Shown here: one piece after another, positions 43,205-51,160 of the stretch
How positions within the stretch are numbered: the first letter of the stretch is position 1
Layout of the letters: every line of letters starts with the position of its first letter
NCBI GenBank assembly: GCA_003343905.1
Contig: QAKI01000057.1
Location: forward strand, 124,001 to 188,000
From: Subdoligranulum variabile
GTDB lineage: Bacteria > Bacillota > Clostridia > Oscillospirales > Ruminococcaceae
Length of the DNA: 64,000 nucleotides
Direction of reading: 5' to 3'
Translations under genes and position numbers: made by a program
Notes under the pieces: generated by a model
Told to the model about the DNA's origin: nothing
Seen by the model: the letters and a program-made list of their open reading frames with translations, nothing else
The model's database searches: none

Positions 43205-44170
43205 TCAGATCAGGGCTGCCGTGACCAGCGCCATCTTATAGACTTCCTCCGCGTTGCAGCCGCGGGACAGGTCGTTGATCGGCGCATTCAGGCCCTGCAG
43301 GATGGGGCCGTAAGCCTCGAACCCGCCCAGACGCTGGGCGATCTTGTAGCCGATGTTGCCTGCGTTGATGTCCGGGAAGATGAAGGTGTTGGCGTACCCG
43401 GCCACTTCGGAACCGGGGGCCTTCAACTGGCCGACTTCCGGGGCAACGGCGGCGTCAAACTGCAGTTCGCCATCCACTTTCAGTTCGGGATGCGCGGCCT
43501 TCACGCGCTCGGTCGCGTTACGCATCTTATCCACGCTGTCGCCCTTGCCGGAGCCCTTGGTGGAGTAGGACAGCAGCGCCACACGGGGGTCAATGCCGAA
43601 GATGCGCGCCGTGTGGGCGGTCTCCACCGTGCATTCCACCACTTCGTCCTCGCTGGGGTCGATATTGATGGCGCAGTCACCCATAGCCAGGCTCTCTTCG
43701 CCGCGCATCAGAATAAAGCAGGAACTTACAGACTTGATGCCGGGGCGGCACTTGATGAGCTGCAGCGCGGGGCGGACCGTGTCAGCCGTGGAGTAAGTAA
43801 CGCCGCCCAGCAGGCAGTCGGCCTTGCCCATCTTGACCAGCATCGTGCCGAAATAGTTGGACTTTGCCAAAGCGGCGCGGCACTGTTCCTCGGTCATTTT
43901 GCCCTTGCGCAATTCCACCATCTTGGCGACCATTTCATCAAAGCCTTCATACGAGGCCGGGTTCACGATCTCCGCGCCCGTGATGTCAAAGTTACCGTCG
44001 GCGGCAGCCTTCTTGACGGCTTCCGGCTCGCCCAGCAGGATCACACGCAGCGTCTTGCCCGCCAGCAGGCGGCTGGCGGCAGACAGGATCCGGGCGTCGG
44101 TGCCCTCGGTAAAGACAATGGACTTGGATTCAGCCCGCAGTTTTTCCTCGAACTTTTCAAAAATGGACAT
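43205..44170 (-). CDS. pta: Phosphate acetyltransferase
   Basis: Interconverts acetyl-CoA and acetyl phosphate in fermentation. It has 321 residues, the short single-domain form: IVFTEGTDARILSAASRLL, GGVTYSTADTVRPALQLI, and LLSYSTKGSGKGDSVDKM with the late FPDINAGNIGYKIAQRLGG. ATG at 44170 follows GGAGGT by 10 nt. Acetate kinase is not next to it. Codon use is highly biased. It has its own promoter and terminator. Confidence 0.96.
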   Translation of the reverse strand: MSIFEKFEEKLRAESKSIVFTEGTDARILSAASRLLAGKTLRVILLGEPEAVKKAAADGNFDITGAEIVNPASYEGFDEMVAKMVELRKGKMTEEQCRAALAKSNYFGTMLVKMGKADCLLGGVTYSTADTVRPALQLIKCRPGIKSVSSCFILMRGEESLAMGDCAINIDPSEDEVVECTVETAHTARIFGIDPRVALLSYSTKGSGKGDSVDKMRNATERVKAAHPELKVDGELQFDAAVAPEVGQLKAPGSEVAGYANTFIFPDINAGNIGYKIAQRLGGFEAYGPILQGLNAPINDLSRGCNAEEVYKMALVTAALI

Positions 44171-44230
44171 ACAGAAAACGACCTCCATATCTTAGCGCAG
44201 AATCCCTCTGCACAACATTTCACAGATCCC

Positions 44231-44258
44231 ATTATAGCATTGATTTTTCTATTTGCAA
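44231..44258 (-). promoter_or_regulatory. sigma-A-like promoter of pta
   Basis: TTGCAA (44258-44253), a 16-bp spacer and a perfect TATAAT (44236-44231) on the minus strand; leader of about 55 nt. Confidence 0.65.
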
Positions 44259-44368
44259 AGAAAGTGTGCGATCCGCACAAGGATTGCGCAAAAAATATGC
44301 GAAACCTGGCCGCATCGCAAGAAACCTCGCAAAGTTAATAAAATATCAAGAGGTGTACCGCGGCATTT

Positions 44369-44602
44369 TTAGCGTTCCTGACGCGACGGTTCGTAGCCGT
44401 AGGCTTGGTAAAACGCCGCCCGGTCTGCCGCGCTGCGGACTACGACCGCCTGCAGCAGATGCCCCGTGTGCGGGTCCAGAAAGCCGATCAGCGTTTCCCC
44501 TGTGCAGATACTGCTCCGCGTGGCAATGTCCTTCTCCCCCAGCCCGGGCGGGGGCTGAACAGGGTTCTTCCGTTTTGTATGCTTAAACCACAAACTGCCC
44601 AC
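44369..44602 (-). CDS. Small conserved-type protein of unknown function
   Basis: 77 residues, with a basic, Pro-rich first third and a more conserved-looking core ATRSSICTGETLIGFLDPHTG, then AVVVRSAADRAAFYQAYG. I recall similar short clostridial proteins (SICTGE...GF.D..TG pattern), sometimes mislabelled aspartate dehydrogenase, but it is far too short for that enzyme. The GTG at 44602 overlaps the DUF1294 stop by 20 nt, so it is probably co-transcribed. Function unknown. Confidence 0.55.
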   Translation of the reverse strand: MGSLWFKHTKRKNPVQPPPGLGEKDIATRSSICTGETLIGFLDPHTGHLLQAVVVRSAADRAAFYQAYGYEPSRQER

Positions 44603-44858
44603 CTGCCAGCCAAACGCACAGCGCGACCTGTACCGCCAAAATCAACGGCATTCCCACCACAAAATACCAATGCTTTGTTTTGTGGCGGCAAAGTACCATA
44701 CCCGCGATTGCCCCCAGGCTGCCGCCCAGCAGCGCCGCCGCAAACAGCGTGCGCTCCGGGATGCGCCAGCGGTGCCGCTGGGCACGGCGCTTGTCCGCCG
44801 CCATCAGGCCGAACGCCGTCAGATTGATCATGACCAGATAAAACAACAGGATCTTCAT
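44583..44858 (-). CDS. DUF1294 membrane protein
   Basis: 91 residues with three hydrophobic segments. The DUF1294 pattern is clear: LMAADKRRAQRHRWRIPE followed by GGSLGAIAGMVLCRHKTKH. Function unknown. The ATG at 44858 is 6 nt after a TATAAT -10, so the transcript is likely to begin at or next to the A of the ATG, with no ribosome binding site. An in-frame upstream start would put the promoter inside the gene. Confidence 0.82.
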   Translation of the reverse strand: MKILLFYLVMINLTAFGLMAADKRRAQRHRWRIPERTLFAAALLGGSLGAIAGMVLCRHKTKHWYFVVGMPLILAVQVALCVWLAGGQFVV

Positions 44859-44864
44859 ATCTGC

Positions 44865-44893
44865 ATTATAACGCACCGGGCAGAACTTGTCCA
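44865..44893 (-). promoter_or_regulatory. promoter for a probably leaderless DUF1294 mRNA
   Basis: TGGACA (44893-44888), a 17-bp spacer and a perfect TATAAT (44870-44865) on the minus strand; predicted +1 coincides with the ATG at 44858. The promoter starts at the last codons of no gene on the + strand and within 10 nt of the lipoprotein stop. Confidence 0.6.
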
Positions 44894-44902
44894 GTTTATC
44901 TA

Positions 44903-46231
44903 TCATGTCGTTTGCTGCGGCACTTCGCGGTAGTTGGGCCTGCCTGCCAGAAAATCTTCTACGGACAGGACGCCGTAACGGTCTGTCACCTTCTCCGTCA
45001 TGACCGGCTCACCGTCCGTATCCGCAGTTTGCACCTGCTGGCGCTGTTCAGCAAAAGCGACCAGTAAATTTTCCGATGCCTGTGCCAAAATGGTGATGGG
45101 GCGCTCACAGCCGTCGCTGACAAATTGCAGCGGGATCTCCCGCAGGTTCCCGCTTTCCGGGTCCAGCGCATAGCGTTTGATCGCATCAGCGCCCCAAGGC
45201 CCCTGCACGTTCAGCAGGAGGTTCCCGGCCACCACGCCTTCCAACTGGAAAGCTGTTTCCCCCGCCGGGGGCTGGCGTATTTCCTCCGGCCAGACGATGG
45301 ACCTCTGCCCGCTCTGGCCGTCCGGCGTTACCCAGTGCAGCGCATCAGGCTGCCTGTCGTTGCACCAGTACAGGCGGCCGCTGTCCCATAAAAGCGTCAG
45401 GCCGTCTGATTCTCCTTCCGAAGTCCAGGAGAGCAGTTCCCGCTGTTCGCCGCTATCGATTGACCACAGAAAAACACGGCTGTTCCCCTGTTTGCTTTCC
45501 AGTGCTGTCTGGATCTCAGCCTCCGTCATGCTATCCGCAAGATTTCTTTGCAATTGTTCCCTTCCGTCATATTCATAAAGCACCATGTACCGCCCGGCAG
45601 TGCCGAGGAATCCGGGAACCAGCACAGGCAATTCTGCCTGCTGCGTGACGCACCCATCATGCAGCGAGACCCGCAGGAGTGTATTGCTTTCCCCGTAGAC
45701 TTCCGACCACTGTATAACATAGAGCGCGTCCCCATCCGCTGCAAGCAGCATCCCAAGATTTTCTACCTGCGCCAGTTCCCGGCGATCACTTCCGTCGCCG
45801 TCCGCCAGATAAAGAATACTGGCCCCCACCGTATGGCCGCCGTTCGGGCTTTGGGGGTCTTTGCGGCGAAGTTCATATACGACGGAACCATCCGGCAGCA
45901 CTTTGATCTGGGTTACGAGGCTGTCGGAAGGAACGCGCCCCTCGCAGGTGTCACTGTCATGGCGGCACCCTAGCTTGCTGCACAGGATGTGATTTTCTGC
46001 GGTCTCATAGTCCAGAAAGTACAGGCCGTTTTCTGCCGTGTTTTCGCCCAATCCGACTGTGTAAAACCCCTGTTCCGTCTGCTGCCCCAGCAGGACCAAT
46101 GACTGTTTTGACGCCGCCTGTGCAGACGCCGTTTCCGGGGATTCGGAAGGCTGCCGCACGGCAGGGCTGCAGGCGCACAAAGCCGACAGGCAGCCAAGCG
46201 CCGCCAGCATCAGCGCAATCGTTCGCTTCAT
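44903..46231 (-). CDS. Lipoprotein, probable beta-propeller, of unknown function
   Basis: 442 residues with a lipoprotein signal peptide and lipobox LCAC (Cys about residue 21). The mature part contains repeated beta-strand units (VVYELRR, ILYLADGDGSD, ALYVIQWSE, RLYWCNDRQ) of propeller type and the Cys motif LCSKLGCRHDSDTC near residue 83, common in lipoproteins encoded next to clostridial two-component systems. Function unknown. It is the last gene of the regulator-kinase operon, with a 25-nt gap from the preceding gene. Confidence 0.75.
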   Translation of the reverse strand: MKRTIALMLAALGCLSALCACSPAVRQPSESPETASAQAASKQSLVLLGQQTEQGFYTVGLGENTAENGLYFLDYETAENHILCSKLGCRHDSDTCEGRVPSDSLVTQIKVLPDGSVVYELRRKDPQSPNGGHTVGASILYLADGDGSDRRELAQVENLGMLLAADGDALYVIQWSEVYGESNTLLRVSLHDGCVTQQAELPVLVPGFLGTAGRYMVLYEYDGREQLQRNLADSMTEAEIQTALESKQGNSRVFLWSIDSGEQRELLSWTSEGESDGLTLLWDSGRLYWCNDRQPDALHWVTPDGQSGQRSIVWPEEIRQPPAGETAFQLEGVVAGNLLLNVQGPWGADAIKRYALDPESGNLREIPLQFVSDGCERPITILAQASENLLVAFAEQRQQVQTADTDGEPVMTEKVTDRYGVLSVEDFLAGRPNYREVPQQTT

Positions 46232-46256
46232 GGTATGGCTCCTTTCCCATATACGT

Positions 46257-46961
46257 TCACACCGCCGGGGGATTCCACGGTTTTTCCGGCTGCGATTTTA
46301 CTTCCAGCGTAAATTGATCGTCCTCCCAGTTGCAGGCGGCAACGATTTGCCCGTCCTGCGACCAGACAGCCGCGCCATCCTCCCACGGCAGTTCTTCCCA
46401 GTCCGCCAGAATGTCCAGCCCCAGGAAATCTTGGTAGGCGGTCAGATGGGGTTCCAGATCCGTGGGAATGTTGCCCGCCGTAACGGTGTACGATACCACA
46501 TAGCCGGTCTTTTCGTGCCAGGCAGCGGCGATCCAATAGGTCTGCGCTTCCGGGGCATCCACCCGCCATGTGACACTGGAAAAGCCGTTTTCCTGCTTGC
46601 TGGTCACAGCCGCCGGCTGCTGCGACAAAATCCAGTCCGCCCGCGCCGCCACCAGTTCCGGCAAGGCTCCTGCCTGTGCCAGTGCGGCAGTCTCTTCCCG
46701 AAGCGCCTGCTGCACCGGCCCGACATCCGCGGCGGTTTCCTGCGTTGTAGAAGCGGCAAAGCGGCTGCGGTACAGCGCATAGACGAGCGGGACGGACTGC
46801 CCCTGTGCGCTGAGTGCGTCCGCCGGTACCGTCCGACGATCCCCCTCCCTTTGCAGCCAGGCGTTGCTCCCTGCGCCGTACAGCAAGGGAAGCCCCAGCG
46901 ACAGCAGGCAGACCGCCGACAGGAAAAACAAGACCCAGCGTGTTCGCTTTTGTCTGTTCAT
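46257..46961 (-). CDS. Membrane-anchored extracytoplasmic protein of unknown function
   Basis: 234 residues: basic N-terminus, one transmembrane helix (about residues 9-28) and an exported domain with no family recognised. The ATG overlaps the histidine kinase stop as ATGA with GGAGGTG upstream, so translation is coupled. Its position between the kinase and the lipoprotein suggests a part in signal sensing or in the regulated envelope response. Two Trp-rich stretches near the C-terminus (WEELPWEDGAAVW) stand out. Confidence 0.65.
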   Translation of the reverse strand: MNRQKRTRWVLFFLSAVCLLSLGLPLLYGAGSNAWLQREGDRRTVPADALSAQGQSVPLVYALYRSRFAASTTQETAADVGPVQQALREETAALAQAGALPELVAARADWILSQQPAAVTSKQENGFSSVTWRVDAPEAQTYWIAAAWHEKTGYVVSYTVTAGNIPTDLEPHLTAYQDFLGLDILADWEELPWEDGAAVWSQDGQIVAACNWEDDQFTLEVKSQPEKPWNPPAV

Positions 46962-48358
46962 GGCTGCACCTCCTGCAATGTGATCCATACGGTCGTACCC
47001 TGGCCCGGTTTGCTCTCGATCTGGAGCTGCGTGCCGTGTGCCTGTGCGATCTGCGCACAGATCGTAAGCCCCAGCCCGTTGCCGCCGCCCGCGCGGGAGC
47101 GGCTTTTATCGACCCGGTAGAAGGGTTCTGTGAGTTTGTCCCGTTCTTCCGCCGGGATGCCGGGACCGGTATCGGTAACGCCGATCTGCACGCCTTCCGT
47201 CGTTTCTTTGTTCCAGAAAAGAAGTGTCCCGCCTGTTTCATCGGCGTTGGCTGCATTGAGGATCAGGTTCCTCAGCAGCGTTGCCAGCAAAGCCCGGTCG
47301 GCCCGGACCGTCACATCCTGCCCCTCCCAGTGAAGGCGGCTTTCCAGTTCCGGCAAGCTGCGGCATACGTCCGCCCATACGGCACCCAACTGGACCGGCT
47401 GTAACGCAACGCCGCCGCGTTCCAGCCCGAACAACAGCAGCAGTTCCCGGCTCAAACTTTCCAGCCGCTGGGACTCGTGGTAGATATAGCCTGCCGCCCG
47501 GTGGCGCTTTTCCAGCGTTTGTTCCCCGCTGCGCAGCAGGTTGGCATACCCCAGGATGGCCGTCATCGGCGTTTTCAATTCATGGCTGAAAGCCGCCACG
47601 AACCGCTTCTGCCGGGCGCTTTCCTCCTGCAAAGTCTGCATCTGGTCTTTCACCGCCTGCGCCATTGCATTGAAGGTATGCCCCAGATGTTCCAGTTCGT
47701 CCCCGCTTTGGATCTGTACACGGGATTCCAGATCTCCCTGAGACAACGCGCGGCTGGCATTTTCCAATTGGCGCAGCGGTTGGGTCAGCAACCGCGCCAC
47801 CACGAGCGCCGCCGCCCCCACCAGCAGAAGCACGCCGCCTTCCCGGAACAAATTTTGCAGCATCAGCCGGTCGCGCGCCGCAAATAAATCACTGACATCA
47901 TAGGCGTTGACCAGCCATAGAGGGCGCGCGGTGTCCTGCATTTGGGTCCCCAAAATCTGGTAGGCGCCGCCATCTTCGGTATAGTAGAGAACCTGTTCTT
48001 CCCCTGCCGCGGCGGCTGCCTGTTGTTTGTTGTAAGGGACCGTCAGGGGCAGCGTGGTGTACAGCACCGTTCCATTTTCCCCCAGCACCGTGAACCAGAT
48101 TTCGCTTTTTCCTTGGGCATATTCCTGTTCTTGATACTGCTGCAACAGCGTAAGGAGCGTTCCGATCTCTTCATCCGGTGCACCCGCCAGCAGAGATTCG
48201 AGTTCATAACGCTGTTGCATCTGTGCTTCCCCGTTGGTCTGAGCCGCGGCATCCAATTCCCGCATGAAATTTCGATGGACCGACAAAGTCCCGCTTATCG
48301 AAAGTACCAGACAGACCGGCAGAACGATGGCCAGCGCCACCTTTTGGGAGAATCTCAT
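46958..48358 (-). CDS. Sensor histidine kinase
   Basis: 466 residues: two transmembrane helices (about 7-25 and 165-185) flanking an extracellular sensor region of about 140 residues, a HAMP domain (PLRQLENASRALSQGDLESRV), HisKA with the phosphoacceptor in SHELKTPMTAILGYA, and HATPase with NLILNAANA, DTGPGIPAEE and GGNGLGLTI. Signal unknown. It overlaps the response regulator by 4 nt. Confidence 0.94.
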   Translation of the reverse strand: MRFSQKVALAIVLPVCLVLSISGTLSVHRNFMRELDAAAQTNGEAQMQQRYELESLLAGAPDEEIGTLLTLLQQYQEQEYAQGKSEIWFTVLGENGTVLYTTLPLTVPYNKQQAAAAAGEEQVLYYTEDGGAYQILGTQMQDTARPLWLVNAYDVSDLFAARDRLMLQNLFREGGVLLLVGAAALVVARLLTQPLRQLENASRALSQGDLESRVQIQSGDELEHLGHTFNAMAQAVKDQMQTLQEESARQKRFVAAFSHELKTPMTAILGYANLLRSGEQTLEKRHRAAGYIYHESQRLESLSRELLLLFGLERGGVALQPVQLGAVWADVCRSLPELESRLHWEGQDVTVRADRALLATLLRNLILNAANADETGGTLLFWNKETTEGVQIGVTDTGPGIPAEERDKLTEPFYRVDKSRSRAGGGNGLGLTICAQIAQAHGTQLQIESKPGQGTTVWITLQEVQP

Positions 48359-49014
48359 GGTTCCACCTCCAGAAGATAGCCGATTTTAGGAACTGCCCGC
48401 AACTGGCTGGTCCAGCCCAGCTTTTTTCGCAGGCGGCTGATGTGAATATCGAGCGTGCGGGGGTCCACGTCGCAGTCCAGCCCCCATACCCGCTCCAACA
48501 ATACGTCACGGTACAGGGCGATGCCGCGGTTATAGACCAGCGCCATCAGCAGGTCGTACTCTTTCGGTTTCAGGCGGATCTCTGTGCCGTCCCGGGTGAC
48601 AGTGCGGCTTTCCGGCTGAATGTCCACGCCCCATATATGGATCGTCTGCTTTCGCCGCCCGGTGTGGCGCATCAGGCCGTCCACCCGTGCCAGCAGTTCT
48701 TCCGCCGCAAAGGGCTTGACGATGTAGTCATACGCCCCGGCACGCAGTCCGCGCACCCGGTCCTCCACCGCTGTTTTGGCGGTGAGGAAGATCACCGGCG
48801 TGCCTGTGGGCGCAATGTAATCCATCAGCGTAAAGCCGTCCACTCCGGGCAGCATCACATCCAGCAAGATCAGGTCGAAGTGTTCCTTCCCGATCAGATC
48901 TGCCGCTTCCTCCCCGCTGTATGCTTTGCGGCACGCATAGCCGAAAGGTTCCAGTGTCATCTCGATCAGGTCTGCGATGGCCTTTTCATCGTCCACGATC
49001 AGTACAGGGTTCAT
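48355..49014 (-). CDS. OmpR/PhoB-family response regulator
   Basis: 219 residues: receiver domain (VLIVDDEKAIADL, phosphoacceptor Asp in LILLDVMLPGVDGF, FLTAKTAVEDRVRGLRAGAYDYIVKPFA) and a winged-helix DNA-binding domain (LKPKEYDLLMALVYNRG; RTLDIHISRLRKKLG). Partner of the kinase that follows. A TATAAT at 49049-49044 may be its -10 box; no convincing -35. Confidence 0.95.
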   Translation of the reverse strand: MNPVLIVDDEKAIADLIEMTLEPFGYACRKAYSGEEAADLIGKEHFDLILLDVMLPGVDGFTLMDYIAPTGTPVIFLTAKTAVEDRVRGLRAGAYDYIVKPFAAEELLARVDGLMRHTGRRKQTIHIWGVDIQPESRTVTRDGTEIRLKPKEYDLLMALVYNRGIALYRDVLLERVWGLDCDVDPRTLDIHISRLRKKLGWTSQLRAVPKIGYLLEVEP

Positions 49015-49149
49015 GGCGTTCTCCTTCCTGTTGTCTGCCTTTTATTATACAGTACAGGATTTCCAAAATGTTGCCAAGCACCAAAGAAAAAACCTCGATC
49101 ACACCGCAAGCCGGGCTTTGCACAACCGCCCGCAATATCGCAAAAGAAT

Positions 49150-49202
49150 GAATAACAAAACAGGCCCGGACGTCTGCGTCAGTCACGCAAAGTCCGGGCC
49201 TG
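49150..49202 (-). terminator. second terminator after ssrA
   Basis: An 11-bp GC-rich stem (49161-49171 and 49192-49202) with a 20-nt loop, followed on the minus strand by TTTTGTTATT. Together with 49211-49248 it forms a tandem pair that isolates ssrA from the two-component operon. Confidence 0.75.
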
Positions 49203-49210
49203 TATGGCAG

Positions 49211-49248
49211 CAAAAAGCCCCCGGCAGGTTTCTGAAACCTGCCGGGGG
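49211..49248 (-). terminator. first terminator of ssrA
   Basis: A perfect 14-bp stem (49218-49231 and 49235-49248) with a 3-nt loop and CTTTTT on the minus strand, 3 nt after the tmRNA 3' end. Confidence 0.9.
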
Positions 49249-49251
49249 TGA

Positions 49252-49604
49252 TGGTGGAGCTGACGGGAGTCGAACCCGTGTCCGAAAAGAAATCAGTTAG
49301 AGTATCTCCGGGCGCAGTGTATTTATTGGGATTCCCTTGGCGCGGGCGAATACACACGCGCTACGCCTTGGTAGCTTCATCAATGCATGACGGGCTGCAA
49401 AGCTTAGGCCCGTGCACGTTCAGTACCTAATCGACGCCCTGACCCCACGCGGTACTAACGCAGGCAGGACGGTCGCGCCTAATTAGGCAGCGACGGCAAC
49501 AGGATGATTGTTGTCAGTTAATTTTAGTTGGCGCTTTTATCGTGGTGCACCGCCACGGCCCGCTGCTCACGCCTCTCTCTCCCCGTCGAAACCATTACAG
49601 CCCC
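49252..49604 (-). ncRNA. ssrA: tmRNA
   Basis: Rescues stalled ribosomes with SmpB. The tRNA-like ends are visible: GGGGCTG at the 5' end (49604-49598) pairs with CAGCTCC before the encoded CCA, and GGTTCGACTCCCG forms the T arm. The tag frame ends in codons for DNNHPVAVAA and TAA (49515-49483), with TTAACT before the resume codon GAC. The gene is 353 nt and lies 49 nt after smpB. Confidence 0.95.
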
Positions 49605-49611
49605 GCATATT

Positions 49612-49631
49612 CGGTGGGGTCGCCCCCACCG
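49612..49631 (-). other. hairpin with GCGA tetraloop in the smpB-ssrA spacer
   Basis: CGGTGGGG and CCCCACCG form an 8-bp perfect stem closed by GCGA, 7 nt upstream of the tmRNA 5' end. It is probably part of the precursor leader removed by RNase P. Confidence 0.5.
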
Positions 49632-49653
49632 GGAAAGCAAAAGCAGACAGCTT

Positions 49654-50121
49654 TTATCGCTGCGTTTTTAGTGCGCGGTCAATATCGCGCTTGGCGTCGC
49701 GCGCCGCAGCGGTCGCGCGTTTGTCGTACAGTTTTTTGCCCTTGCAAAGCCCCAGTTCCAGCTTTACGCGCCCCTGTTTGAAATAGAGCGAAAGCGGGAC
49801 CAGTGTATAGCCCTGCAATTTTATCTGCTGGCCCAGGCGGCGGATCTCCGCCTTATGCGCCAGCAGACGGCGCGGGCGGCGCGGGTCCTTATTGAAGATA
49901 TTGCCCTGTTCGTAGGGGCTGATATGGATGCCCTTTGCGATCAGTTCGCCATCCTCAATATCCGCCCAGGAATCCTTGAGGTTTGCCCCGCCCGCACGCA
50001 AGCTCTTGACTTCAGTGCCTACCAGCTCGATGCCGGTCTCCAGCGCCTCCATCACAAAGTACTCATGGCGTGCTTCGCGGTTTTGGGCAATGATCTTTTT
50101 CCCGGTCTTTTCCTCTGCCAC
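49654..50121 (-). CDS. smpB: SsrA-binding protein SmpB
   Basis: 155-residue tmRNA-binding protein of trans-translation. Family blocks: NREARHEYFVMEALETGIELVGTEVKSLR at the start (in this sequence AQNREARHEYF...GIELVGTEVKSLR), the RNA-binding YTLVPLSLYFKQGRVKLELG and a basic C-tail with KGKKLYDKRATAAARD. The GTG at 50121 lies 8 nt after AAGGAG and is preferred over ATG 50127, which is too close to that site. ssrA follows directly. Confidence 0.96.
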   Translation of the reverse strand: MAEEKTGKKIIAQNREARHEYFVMEALETGIELVGTEVKSLRAGGANLKDSWADIEDGELIAKGIHISPYEQGNIFNKDPRRPRRLLAHKAEIRRLGQQIKLQGYTLVPLSLYFKQGRVKLELGLCKGKKLYDKRATAAARDAKRDIDRALKTQR

Positions 50122-50153
50122 AAGCACATCTCCTTTGCGTGTAGTGGGTTTAG

Positions 50154-50182
50154 ATTATAGCGCAGGCGCGCCCAAAAGTCAA
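50154..50182 (-). promoter_or_regulatory. sigma-A-like promoter of smpB-ssrA
   Basis: TTGACT (50182-50177), a 17-bp spacer and a perfect TATAAT (50159-50154) on the minus strand, just after the recR stop. The closest match to consensus in the window. Confidence 0.8.
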
Positions 50183-50192
50183 GGCGATCCTG

Positions 50193-50789
50193 TCACAATT
50201 CGCCGCGGCCCTGCATGGCGCGGTAAAGCGTTGTTTCGTCGGCATATTCAAGGCTGGAACCCACCGGCAGACCGTAGGCCAACCGCGTGGTGCGCACGCC
50301 CAGCGGTTTGATGAGCTTGGCCAGATACATGGCCGTGGCCTCCCCTTCCACCGTCGGGCTGGTCGCCATGATGACTTCCTTGACGGTATCGTTCAGACGG
50401 GCCAGCAGTTCCTTGACGCAAAGCTGTTCCGCCCCCACGCCGTCCATCGGGGAGATCAGGCCGTGCAGCACATGGTACAGGCCGTTGTATTCATGGGTGC
50501 GTTCAATGGCTTTGATGTCCCGCGGGCTTTCCACCACACAGATCGTGCTGCGGTCCCGCTTGGGGGACGCACAGATCCGGCAAACTTCTTCCGCCGTGTA
50601 ATCCTGGCAGATGCGGCAGCGGTGCAGGTCCTTTTTGGCATGCTCAATGGCCTTTGCCAGTTCCAGGGCCTGCTCGTTGGACATGGCCATGACCTCGTAT
50701 GCCATCCGCGTGGCGCCCTTGCGGCCAATGCCCGGAAACCGTGCGAACTGATCGACCAGGTTTTCCAGCGGTTCTGCATTCTGCGGCAT
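50193..50789 (-). CDS. recR: Recombination protein RecR
   Basis: 198 residues: helix-hairpin-helix (FARFPGIGRKGATRMAYEV), Cys4 zinc finger (CRICQDYTAEEVCRIC) and Toprim domain with ATSPTVEGEATAMYLA. It loads RecA on gapped DNA with RecO/RecF. It follows ebfC by 11 nt, in the conserved dnaX-ebfC-recR order. yaaL-bofA, which follow in Bacillus, are elsewhere in this window. Confidence 0.96.
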   Translation of the reverse strand: MPQNAEPLENLVDQFARFPGIGRKGATRMAYEVMAMSNEQALELAKAIEHAKKDLHRCRICQDYTAEEVCRICASPKRDRSTICVVESPRDIKAIERTHEYNGLYHVLHGLISPMDGVGAEQLCVKELLARLNDTVKEVIMATSPTVEGEATAMYLAKLIKPLGVRTTRLAYGLPVGSSLEYADETTLYRAMQGRGEL

Positions 50790-50800
50790 AGCGGTTCCTC

Positions 50801-51142
50801 TCAGCCCAGGCCGGGAATGTTCAGCCCGCCGGTCATCTTGGCCATTTCTTCCTCGGATTCCTTATCCACCGCAGAAACGGCGCTGTTGACCGCCGCGGCG
50901 ATCAGGTCTTCCAGCATTTCCAGATCATCGGGGTCCACCGCTTCGGGCTTGATCTTGACCGCCGTGATCTCGTGCTTGCCGGTCATGGTGACGGTGACCA
51001 TTTCGCCGCTGGCCGTGCCGGTATATTCCTTCGCTTCCAGTTCTTCCTGCTTGGCGCGGATCTCTTCCTGCATTTTCTGGACCTGACGCATCATGGCGTT
51101 GGGGTCCGGGCGGCCATAGCCCTTGGGAAGTCTTGCTTTCAT
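50801..51142 (-). CDS. ebfC: YbaB/EbfC nucleoid-associated protein
   Basis: 113 residues: a coiled N-terminus (MMRQVQKMQEEIRAKQEELE), then EYTGTASGEMVTVTMTGKHEITAVKIKPEAV, the typical YbaB core, and a Met/Gly C-terminus. It binds DNA as a dimer. Position between dnaX and recR is conserved in most bacteria. Confidence 0.95.
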   Translation of the reverse strand: MKARLPKGYGRPDPNAMMRQVQKMQEEIRAKQEELEAKEYTGTASGEMVTVTMTGKHEITAVKIKPEAVDPDDLEMLEDLIAAAVNSAVSAVDKESEEEMAKMTGGLNIPGLG

Positions 51143-51160
51143 AATCGTTCCTCCAACTGT

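Noticed and set aside
44369..44602. aspartate dehydrogenase label for the 77-residue protein
   Set aside because: Far too short and without a nucleotide-binding motif.
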